A stretch of DNA of 64,000 nt from Capitulum mitella (lineage: Eukaryota; Arthropoda; Thecostraca; Pollicipedomorpha; Pollicipedidae): the NCBI GenBank assembly GCA_030062745.1, contig CP099840.1:12848437-12912436 (forward strand), in the 5' to 3' direction. The notes under the pieces are model-generated. The model searched no databases and was not told where the DNA came from. It worked only from the letters and a program-made list of their open reading frames with translations. Positions 11,125-21,205 of this stretch are shown here, piece by piece. Positions within the stretch are counted from its first letter, which is position 1. The number at the start of each line of letters is the position of its first letter. The translations under genes and the position numbers were made by a program.

Positions 11125-14100
11125 GTGAGCCGAGCCAGGCCCAGCACCATCAGTCTCCTGTTTGACTTGAGACAGACTTCCATGCAGACAAAACGACCAG
11201 GCGATTCATTGACTCTGTGACGCTCCTTAGCATAGGATGTATTTAGCGCTGCTTCGAACCTACTTTTCCGAGCTCTTTTTTACGTTGGTAAGATCATAAG
11301 ATTGATGCTGAGATGCGGAAGTAACACACGGTGTTAAATTTTTTTTCGCACTGTTTTCCTCGCCAACAGTCACAGCAGAACGTAAGAACTATCTCATATT
11401 CAGAGAGCTTTAATGTTCTCGCGTGACGTGACTTAAGTCCGCAGAAGCGCATATCAATGATGCTATTTTTCATGTGACTTGAGGCGGAAAGTCGCCACAA
11501 TGGCTTCAACACTTTCATGAAAACCATTCGTTAAATATTAAGCACATTTCTCGCGGTCTGGCGGCAGCATATTGTTTCGCACACGCGGCTGTTCGCTGCC
11601 ACCTCGGATCCCGGGAGCTCGTGAATCACATCACGTGCGGACCGCTCGAAACATATTTCCCTAGTGCGGCTATGAAACGTCTTCTGACTTTTGCTGCCTG
11701 CAGATTTTATTTAGACGTGTCGGTCGCTGTGATGCTTAAGATGGTGGAGATGCTCATGCGTATACTGCGAAAGGCGAAAAAGATCATACGCTCAATCTCG
11801 CCTTGAGTAACACTTAATGAATTATTCTGGGAGTGTTGCTCTATGTTAAGTGGAGAATGCATCAACCATGTTCTTTTCTTTCCACTCATTCGCAATTTAC
11901 GTGCTACGAGTTAATTCGATATCTTTTACCAAGAATCCCCACTAAAATGGTCTTTGTCGTTAACGTGGCTGCTGTTCATTAGGCGTATTAAAATCGTCCA
12001 TTTTCTGCAATCTGGATATGTCTCGAGATGCCTATTGATGCGTGACTAGGGATCTCCAGTGGTCAGGTGTGGGGCAATGTTGGGTCAGCAGGTCGACTGA
12101 CCGTGCCCAGACGCCGGTCCGGCGGGCGGCCGGGCTCAGTGGACCGCTCTGGCAGCGGAGCCTGCGGCCGGTCCGGTGACCCGGTGTCATGTCTCGGCAG
12201 TCCACCCAGCCGCCCCCCGGCCGCGTGCTGCCGCCGCTGAGAGGGGCGCCGCGGATCTCGCCGTCGGCCAGCCAGCGGGACGCCGAGCCGGGACTGGACG
12301 GTGGCCAGCTGGACGCCGAGGAGAGGCTCGAGAGCAGCCTGCAGCACGTGGGCGACGCCTCCGACCTCCGGCCGATCCAGTCGTCACCGGATCTCCGGCC
12401 ACGGGCGCTCCAGGTCCGAGCTCCGCAGTCCCTTGATGCCACCGAACCATACAGCAGACTTGTGATGGTCTTCTGAGCGTGGTCTTCCGGCACAGACGTT
12501 GCAGTTGACGTGAGGCCTCGTTCTGAGTATGGTCTGCTGACACACATCTTTCAGTCCACACTTTGACTGCCTCCCGTGAGGGTCACTGAGTGGTCGGCTG
12601 AAAATAAATAAGTTTGCATCTTATATAAAACAAAGCTCGTCCGTGAATTAAACTGTATGCCATATGATAGGCATGCTCGCATGCACACAAAGTTACTTTG
12701 TTTTTTTTCTGCGTACATGCGTACTGCATACATATAGGATAGAATGCGAGTCCCTGCAAATTGGGGTCATGCTGAAATGCATGCATAAATGCGAGAGTTC
12801 GCTGGTGTTCTTAAGAATATCGTATACGTACCCATAAAATGCATCCTGTTTTTTCTTTATTGACAGAAACTTAGTCAGTCACGATCAGGCGATTACAACT
12901 CGACTTCTACCCAGGATGACAAAGGTACGGCTGTAGAGAAGTACACTGTGTCTCGAGTGACAGTTGTAATGCTTTTAGCATACAGTAAATCTGTTTTCCT
13001 TAGCATGCAAAAGGTAGAATGATGTTACATAAACCTTTTTTTGTTCGACGTTGATCCAATTACAACATATTTTATGTGTTATTTTGTACTATTGCATGAA
13101 TTTATTTCAACTTCGATCGCCAATTCGACTTCCAAATTTTGGCTTTCTCGATAATACATTCCGAGACCGACGGAGGTAAATTTCAGCCTGCCGAGAATGA
13201 CGCTAATGGACTGCTTTTCCAGGTTGCGGTCCGTTAACCAAACTGTTAGGAAGATTTAAAACGTCAAAAACGCCTGTCTCCAGAGAACGTTTCAGTCTCA
13301 GCAGCCCAGAGCCAGAACCCAAGGAAGAACCTGACGACGAAAGCCGGCCAGAAGGTGGCGGACATGGTGAGTTTGGCCCTGTCTTTCTGACCAGGAGGGT
13401 GACTTCGCGGATGCCTGATGCTGAAAAGATGACAAGTCGATGCCTTTACAGCTGTTATGGAATCGTATACAAGGTCCCCCTGAGACATTTGCTTAACCCA
13501 TATTTGAACTAAGTAAGTTTTTTCATCGCGTTAAGTGAAACCTGCCTAGATAATCCAGGCTGCCGTACATGGTTTCTGGTTCCGGCCTTCCCATCAGGGG
13601 ATTTTGACAAGCGGTAAACTGGTGCCGTTCATTGTGATGCATGTCACAGCAGATGTTTTAAGAGAATGTACGGTACAAAGATATTCTGTGAACACGGCCA
13701 CATGATGTGAATCACAGCATTCTGGTCTCGACAACAAGGTTGTTCCGCCTGGAGGCAATTCAGACAAGTTGGGGGACATTTCGCGATGAAATTTGTCCAT
13801 CAACAAAGGCTTAGCACGAACACAGGTGTAATGTAATAATAACACATGGTGCAGGTAGGGCGGCGGTCCTGCTAACTTTGGATAACTTTTGCTTTAGCGT
13901 TATGTGCTTACATTAAAAGAAATTCACAAAAGCAGTCCAGGTGCTATCAGTTTTGGAAACGCTGCTACACTGATTAGTGCAGAGCAGTTTATATTATTTC
14001 TGCAGAAAAGCATGAATCGAAATATGCTCCAATCGGTGCAACATAGACAAATCGTGGACCAAGTCATTGTCACAGAAGGGTCAGAAGAGGAGCTGACTAT

Positions 14101-15865
14101 AACACTATTTTCGTTATTCAGTCATTAAATGGACGTAACAATATCCTGGCTACACTACCGTATGGAAATGTTACCGAATAGCATTGCCAACTAACGATGG
14201 ACCGTAAAAAATAACCAGAGATCCATATCAACGCCAATCCGGCCGTTTGATTTGTCACGCACGCTGTCATTGCCCAACTTTACTCGAGGCAACACCGATC
14301 TGAGATGCACCATTTAAAATAGCCCGCTTCATATTTGACCTATCAGCGCACATGACTTTGGAGAGCGTCTCTGCTTCATTCAGTCCGACTTCTCAATATC
14401 AGCATGTGGAACCCTATTGTTTCAGTACGCTAATGGTTCCACCAGACCACGAAAGAAAAAAGGCAACACTCATGCTCATTTTGATGTTCATTCAGACACG
14501 TGCTTGTCAGGGATTCATATTACCAAATTATGTGCAGCTATTTTAGTTGGGTCATGTTTGTTACATGTATTTAGATACATGTACGGTGTATTACTCCGTT
14601 TGTTGTACTAAAGCAATACCAGTAGAAAATATGACTCGCACAGAGCCAGGGAAACGGAAATAGACGACCTCTTCAGAGTTTTGTAATAAAGGGGTGAATA
14701 CTCTAGAAGCAAAACGTCAGTGATGATTATCTGTGACAGAAAAATGTCTAAGATGTCAAAAGTCATGAGCTAAGGTCTCCTAAAATGTGCATACATGATC
14801 AGGAGTGCCGATTTCTGTAAATGTTTTTTTTTCTGTAAATGAGGGGGTGGGCAAGCCGGGGGCCCGATAACCTATCCTTTCCCCATATGTGTGTTTCTCA
14901 ACGGATTTAGCCCACTTTATTTTGATCAACGGAAATTGATAGGTTTTTTTGTTGCTATTTATTGAACAAAAATTGCATTTATCCCCATGTATGTAGGCAT
15001 ATACACAGATAAAAGATAGACAGATGGATCGTTTTAACATTCATGATTTACGTTCTGCCTACCTCTTATTTATTGCGGCCGTCCTTTTCGTCGTTATTAC
15101 TCATTTCCTTTGAAATCGGCAAAAAACATTAGGAGAAACCAATCCAACATTGGGGGGCCCAATACACATTGGGTGAACCACGACCTTCTCAAAAGAGTGC
15201 AAACCGACACCCATGTACATAATATGCAAATCAGCGATGTGCGCAACGCATGCAGATTTCTCCGACATTGCTCGGCTTCGGCAATTCTGGTCTTATAAGC
15301 ACGCTAATGGTGTTCTTGTACTTGGCTGAGCGAAACCTACGGGTGCTGTATTTCGGTTCTAATCGGGACGTACCTTAAACTTTCACAAGGGAGCGAACAT
15401 CACGAGAGGTTCATTAAAATGGTTATTCATGAGATCCGACACCCTGTTGTACCATCTGTTGATGCCCAGGGGGCCGACCGTTTTTCAGTGTACTCTGACA
15501 CGCGTGAAGGACAGGTGGCATGAAGTGGAAGGCCAGCACTCAATATACGTTTGGCAAAAGCAGGTTAAGCCCGTAATTTCTTGGAAGGAAAACAAGATGG
15601 ACTGGACTGGAATTTCCGCTGCCTTTCCGGTTGCATTGGACTTCCATTCCAAATACATTTCATATCTTTATTTCAATGTGGATTTAACAATAATTTTCCC
15701 ATATTTTTAAAAGCCCGGTAGCTTTTGTTGGTCATACCTCACATTCTGTCTCCAGGTCGACTGGATGGCTCACCAGAGAGACTGGTCGTGACTCCGACGG
15801 TGGAGGAACCTGTCACACCGGCCAACCAGCAGGCAATCAGTCCCGAGCCAAACCCATCGCCGCAG
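11026..15865 (+). CDS. Unidentified multi-exon gene, Ser/Pro/Glu-rich region (partial)
   Basis: Five consecutive plus-strand exons fit in phase: 11026..11124, 12201..12413, 12867..12924, 13223..13366 and 15756..15865, giving 208 codons without a stop. The product starts TAKMLGDLPPLTNG and continues with proline-rich stretches. It then has LSQSRSGDYNSTSTQ, a basic block (LTKLLGRFKTSKTP) with possible phosphorylation sites, an acidic run (PEPEPKEEPDDE) and a Pro-rich end (ISPEPNPSPQ). No signal peptide or membrane span is visible. The style suits a disordered cytoplasmic tail or linker of a larger protein. Both ends are open: upstream exons are not found, and the 3' end is uncertain (a candidate last exon is at 17250). 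I do not recognise the family. Exon-level confidence rests on phase agreement and splice consensus; the exon 2 donor (CAG|GTCCGA) is weak. Confidence 0.6.
12201..12413 (+). CDS. Unidentified gene, exon B
   Basis: It encodes 71 GC-rich residues, STQPPPGRVLPPL to SSPDLRPRALQ. The acceptor is TCTCGGCAG, phase 0. The proposed donor CAG|GTCCGA is the weakest junction of the model, but it joins exon C in frame. Confidence 0.5.
12867..12924 (+). CDS. Unidentified gene, exon C
   Basis: It encodes KLSQSRSGDYNSTSTQDDK plus one base. The acceptor is TTTCTTTATTGACAG and the donor is AAAG|GTACGG. It enters in phase 0 and leaves in phase 1. Confidence 0.6.
13223..13366 (+). CDS. Unidentified gene, exon D
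   Basis: It encodes CGPLTKLLGRFKTSKTP, then a Ser/acidic stretch ending SRPEGGGH. The acceptor is GCTTTTCCAG and the donor is CATG|GTGAGT. Phase 1 at both ends matches exons C and E. This is the most convincing exon of the set. Confidence 0.65.
15756..15865 (+). CDS. Unidentified gene, exon E
   Basis: It encodes GRLDGSPERLVVTPTVEEP to ISPEPNPSPQ. The acceptor is TTCTGTCTCCAG and the donor is CGCAG|GTACGT. It enters in phase 1 and leaves in phase 0. The donor region has been amplified into the minisatellite immediately downstream. Confidence 0.62.
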
Positions 15866-16145
15866 GTACGTCTCTGAACCGCATCACGGCCCCTTCCTCC
15901 CCCCCCTTCACAGGCACGTCACTGAACAACGGCACGTCCCCCGCCGCAGGTATGAATATGTGTATGTATTACATCTAAAATCCATCCATTCAATGGCTCT
16001 TACGAATTCGCGTCATTAATATACAAATCACCGACAAGACACTGCAAGCTATGAGACATCGATACAAATATGACAAATAAGACGCCGATAAAACAACGCA
16101 AGCTACTCTAATAATGCCATAATACCAATAATAAAGTATTATAAG

Positions 16146-16197
<52 letters not shown>

Positions 16198-16620
16198 CAG
16201 TAATAGTACAGTACTCAAATACAAGAATAATAATAATAGTAGTATAAATAGTAATAATAATAGTAGTAATAATCGTATTAATAACAATAATAATAATAAT
16301 ATTAACAATAAAAATAGTTAAAATAAAACAACATAACACAATACAAGCAACCAAGTATGTCACTGAACCACGGTACAGCCCACCACCGCAGGCACGTCAC
16401 TGAGCCACGGCACGGCCCACAACCTTAGGCACGTCAGTGAACCACGGCATGGCTCACCACCGCAGAACGTCACTGAACCATGGCACAGGCCACCACCGCA
16501 GGTACGTCACTGAACCACGGAACGGGCCAACGCCGCAGGTACGTCACCGAACCACGACACGGGCACCACTGTAGGTACGTCACTTCTCTGAACTGGTACG
16601 TCACTGAACCATTACACGAC
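15850..16620. repeat. Minisatellite derived from a 5' splice-site region, interrupted by microsatellites
   Basis: Units of about 37-39 bases on the pattern CCGCAGGTACGTCACTGAAC recur at 15855-15950 and 16352-16615. They are separated by an (AT)n tract at 16148-16195 and an imperfect AAT-type run at 16201-16330. The first unit is the end of exon E plus its donor. Confidence 0.7.
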
Positions 16621-19600
16621 TATCAGACCATTACATGACTCCACGATCAATATTTTTTCTTCGAGATGTGACCGAAATCAACCTAGGCCACAGTACCACA
16701 TTACGTTATAGCCTAAACTTTGGCCTTGTACATGCTCCTGAGGCAGAATTTCACGATAAGCTAAAAAAATAGTCTTTATATTACGGTATCTGCAATACTT
16801 GTCAACAGAGTTAGATTGGTCTCAGAGAAGAAGCTAAATTTATATTGTCCAAAGCCAACCACTGGCCACCGTTGACTTCGCATGGGGTCATTTATGACTG
16901 GCTTGCGCGGTCTGATGGTTGGTCTTCTGTCATCCCTGATCATCTGCTTTCAATTTATGTGAGAAAGAAAGGATAGGTACCGCAGTCTTTGCAGTAACGA
17001 AAAACCACGTCCATGATTCACCTCATTAATCCGCACAACATGACCAACTTTGACCTCTTTGTGACAAGGTGCTTTCGTTGTTCCGGTAGGAGTGCTGAAA
17101 ATTTCGGGCCACGTTTATTTGGTTCCAATGAGAGTTTCCATGCATTTTGTCGTTGCGCTTTCGTAATTTGTGGTCCTACATGATAAATACAGGGACCACA
17201 TTGTGCATGCATGGAGATGACCTTGACGTTGTTTTGCTCTGTTTTTCAGTCAAAAACATGTGAAATCCTTTAAATGGAACAAGTCTCTACTTACGAAGCA
17301 ATCAGCTGCTCGCCCAGTCTTTATCCGTTGTAAGACAACGAGGACTGCTGATCACCATTGGCCTCCAGCGGCCTACTGGACATCAGCGAAGACCTCTGGT
17401 GGTCCGGTCTTCATTCACCGAGTGCCAGCGGACCTCTGGTGAACTGACCGTTATTTACCGAGTGCACTGAGGACCCCAGAGGAATGAACTGCCGAGTGTC
17501 AGTGCGAACCTTTCGCGAAATGCCCCCAGGCGAACTGATCATTATTCACCGAATGTCATTGGGCACACCTGGAAGAAACTGGAAAGACTACTGTTTGCGG
17601 ACTGTCAGTGAAAACTTTGATGAATGGATCGGGATTCACCGAGTGCCAATGAGTACTACTCGTGGTTTGATTTGCTTTCATGGAACGATCCTGACGATCT
17701 ACAGCTGTGTCTTATTTTCGTTCACAGAGTGCCTTTAGGGATGTCATAGGATCTCATGAATGCTAGTCATCATCTCTGTCTGTACGATCTTTCACTTGTT
17801 CACTGCGTGTCTCTCCGATTCGTCGCATGTCCGCGAGAGTCTCTGGCGGTCTGATCACGAGCCGTCAGCGAGGATCGCTGTTGGTTTGATCTCTCTTCAA
17901 ATGCTCCGATGCGCTGTCCAGGGCGGCTGAGGGCTCCGAGGGTCCCGTAGAAGTGAGCACATCGGCACGCTGCCTGAACTGTGATCTGCAGCACCTATCA
18001 GGCATGCCTCACTGCTGACATGCCGATACGTTCGGAGTTCTGTTCTTCCCCGACCAGGGCCAGTCAGACTGCTCAGTCGACGGCCTTCGAAACAGAGGAC
18101 TCAGACGTCTGGACAGCGGTGCACTTGAACAGCACGGCGAGTCAAGCACACATATCGAATATGCACGTCACGATCGATAATAGATGAACCCGATTATTGA
18201 CATCCTGTTAGAAACATAAAATATAGTTCCACGGCTTTCTAGGAATATAAGGCGTTAAGACGAACGACAGCCAAAGGAGAGAGGGAAGGGAAGGAAACGT
18301 GATAAGGTTCTTACTTTTCCCCGCGCTTCAAAGTGCATATACGCTTGCCACATGATTCCCATATTCTTATCATATGACGCCCGTTTGTGATTGCTGCAGT
18401 GTATTCGAGCTGCACCGTCACCGACTGAACTGGAGTACTCAGAATGTCTCAGAATGTCTCGAAAAACATACTCTCAGAATGTCTCGAGGCAAAACACTAA
18501 TGTGTAGCATTTTGTTGCATGTTCTACTGCATACCATGCGTCCAGGCAGAGGGTACTTTTGGGTATGGTCATGCCGGTGTGTGAATGTGTGCGAGAAAGA
18601 AACGGCGAGGGAGAAAGATAACGATGATGAGGAGGAAAGAGAGGGGGGGAGAGAGTTATTTTAATTGTAGAACTTACCCTCCGTGACACCGTGTGGGCGG
18701 TGCCGTTTCAAGAAGGCGTGGTCCGACCTTGTACCCGCTCTTAGGCGGTCCAGACCGCTGGAAACGTATATGCTCCCATACAGTTGCAGGTTGAGACAAT
18801 AGCAGTGGAGTGCGCGGTCCAGAAAAACTTCGGGATCCCGTTGACATTTTCTAACAAATCGCCTCAAGTTCCGGTTCTTGAGCAGGGCAAGCAAGGCACC
18901 TTCAACTCTCCTCCACGCAGGGAAAACGGGTTCGCCAAAACTGACCAATGCGTGATGTCGACACAAATTGCCGACAAGATGCTGACCAGTGTTCCGCTGC
19001 AGCGAAGCAAACACAACAGCAGCAAAAAAAAAACAATAAACTTGTCAACAGGTATAGTTATGTCGTCATTCGGCCTGGTTGAGTAAATGGGAACCCACCG
19101 CATTGCCCGTTGCCGGCATTTAACATTGCTGTATTTAGAGCATGGACAATGCTTAATGGCACCAAATGAATGAAATGTATCGGGATACATATGATTATGC
19201 CGCAACTGCACGCTGGCATCCGACCTCTCGTCCTGGCACGCCCTATCCGCAAGACCAAATTCCATATTCCAGTTCCGGCACTAATAAAGCACCACTTTAA
19301 TCCCTCCCCTGAATTCCATAGCCTTGAAATGATCAGCACTGGTCGCACGAACTCTTGCAACGGACTTCAAAACAACTGCACACATCGGACCTGTTCGGAA
19401 AGAAATGAACAGTGGGAGGGCGTTGCACCGGACTTGCAGAGCGCCACATGGTTCGGTCGGGATCGGTTCGGTGAGTGGGCCCGTCGGCCAGCGGCCGGTC
19501 GCTAGCTCCACAGTGAATACTTGGTACGAGCCCAAATCCTCCTGGTGCAGCTCGTCCGCATGAAGACTGCACAGCCGACGGCCCTGAAGGCGGTGCCATC

Positions 19601-20554
19601 GCGGACATTTTCTGTCCGATTTCCAACCGGAACATCACCGCATTTTTGCAATTATTTTTTTTTTTAATTTAATTTTGTTTAGCGTGTGGCGCGTCGATTC
19701 AAATATGAATGGATCGGAGGTCTGCTGTGGGGGTGTTTGAACAATGTTCGGTGGAAGATGGGAACAGTTTTTTAGCATAGCTTCAAATTGCAGGTTTCGT
19801 GCACATACATCAGCATACCATTTTCTATGGCTATCTTCGTTGCTTCTGCACCTTATCTGCCCTGCCCTGACTGAAACCTCTCAAATCCTGCAAAAAAGAT
19901 CACACGTGTGGCGGTGAGAAAGTATCATTTGCGAAGCGGTATGGCGGAGAACGTGCTCGTGCAGCAGGGTGTGGCACGCTCCACCGTTCTCGGCGTCGCC
20001 TCAGAGAAATCGTGACGTCGAACTTGGAGCTGGCATTACTCTCCGTGCTTGTTAGCATTATCCGAGAGTTCCCATGGTCAGGCATTCCCTCGTGCCCACG
20101 ATTTCTCCCGGCCGAACACTTCGTGGCGCCCGTCGGTTCTCACGTTCAAGGACAAATAGATACAAAGCAAAACAACCATGCCATGCTGAAGTCTTTTTGA
20201 GGCGATTGATGCTGAAGATCAAAAAGGTCCGGCTTAATCAGGTAAATCCGAGGACCGTCAGCAGATCTCACTGAAAAACACTGGTTTCCATGTTCAAGTT
20301 GAGCTCCTTCGAAATATAAAAAGGTGCTTTGGGGTAAGTCATTCGCAAATTACCATCCGCCCATGTTTTGCAAAGTAATTCACGAAAAGTTTTTGGTGAG
20401 CCCCTCTACCATGATTTAAGAAAACCTCTTCCCACTTAAGGCAACATAAACCATGTCAAAACCTCGAGACGAAAGGCAGTGCCGCTGAACAAAACTGAGA
20501 CTGCGACTCCGCCTCTCCCACCTCCCCGTCTTCAGCGGACCGGTCAGCGGTGTC
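15866..20554. other. Repeats and non-genic DNA between the unidentified gene and the cuticle gene
   Basis: Besides the minisatellite, no recognised gene is present. 17340-17720 contains loosely repeated ATTCACCGAGTGCCA-type motifs. Open frames at 17981-18187 (plus) and 18661-19014 (minus) show no family features. A short G/A-rich run lies near 18600-18655. Confidence 0.4.
17250..17273 (+). CDS. Candidate terminal exon of the unidentified gene
   Basis: A strong pyrimidine tract ending TTTTTCAG is followed in phase 0 by codons for SKTCEIL and a stop. If joined to exon E it would end the protein at residue 215 of the visible part with a C-terminus that might bind a PDZ domain. The exon is very short, and such sites arise by chance. 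Confidence 0.2.
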   Translation, partial: SKTCEIL

Positions 20555-21205
20555 TCACGGGTAGCGGCGCGCACCGCTGCGCCCCGCACGAACCACCGGC
20601 ACCGGCTCCGAGAACACCCGAGCCACCTCCTGGTGCGAGACCGAGGCGCCGGTGAGGCCGCGGCCGGGCGCCGGCTGCACCCAGCGCACCTCCGCCTGGA
20701 ACCCGCCCGGGCCGCCGGCCGTGTACGTGACGATCCGCTCCAAGCCGTTGGCCTCGACGAAGCTGTAGCGGCCGCGCACGACGTCACCGTCACGGCTCTC
20801 GCGCGCCGACTTGGTGTCGCCGGTGGCCGGGTCGGACACCTCCAGCCGGTACTGGTAGCGCGGGTGCGGGTCCACGTAGTCGATGGCCGGGCCGCCGGCC
20901 GAGCCCCGGCCGGAGGCGGCCTGCACGTTCTGGGTCCTGGTCACGCTGCGCGCCGTGTTGACGCTGTAGCCGCTGTTGTCCCTGTAGCCGTCATTCGTTC
21001 TGTACACGCTCTGCGAGCCCTGATGATTGTTCACATAGGCACCGCTACCGGGGCCGTATTCAGCATTGTATCCGTCGCGGATGTGATAGCTGCCCAAAGC
21101 GTCGTACCCTGGACTATGGAAGTCGCCGTTGTTGGTTGGTATTGAAGAAGCTGCGGCCAGCATGTGCAGACAAAGAACCAGTCGATGATGCGTGATGATG
21201 GACAT
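20555..21205 (-). CDS. RR-2 chitin-binding cuticle protein
   Basis: A single open exon gives 216 residues. Residues 1 to about 21 are a hydrophobic signal peptide (LVLCLHMLAAA). Residues 22-110 are Gly/Tyr/Ser/Asn-rich, with repeated GY and DGY motifs typical of linker regions. Residues about 115-176 match the extended Rebers-Riddiford type 2 consensus: HPRYQYRLEVSDPATGD, then TKSARESRDGDVVRGRYSF and ERIVTYTAGGPGGF. The aromatic residues of the chitin-binding face are present. Such proteins are secreted by epidermis and bind chitin in hard (sclerotised) cuticle. The usual NGFNA core is GGFQA here. The ATG directly follows a CAG, so an upstream non-coding exon ending at a splice acceptor is possible. 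No other cuticle genes are adjacent, although these genes often occur in clusters. Confidence 0.9.
   Translation of the reverse strand: MSIITHHRLVLCLHMLAAASSIPTNNGDFHSPGYDALGSYHIRDGYNAEYGPGSGAYVNNHQGSQSVYRTNDGYRDNSGYSVNTARSVTRTQNVQAASGRGSAGGPAIDYVDPHPRYQYRLEVSDPATGDTKSARESRDGDVVRGRYSFVEANGLERIVTYTAGGPGGFQAEVRWVQPAPGRGLTGASVSHQEVARVFSEPVPVVRAGRSGARRYP

Noticed and set aside
16108..16363. Leu/Ile/Tyr-rich minus-strand open frames
   Set aside because: They are translations of AT and AAT microsatellites.
20633..21145. 170-residue plus-strand open frame
   Set aside because: It is antisense to the cuticle protein exon, whose RR-2 domain fixes the coding strand.
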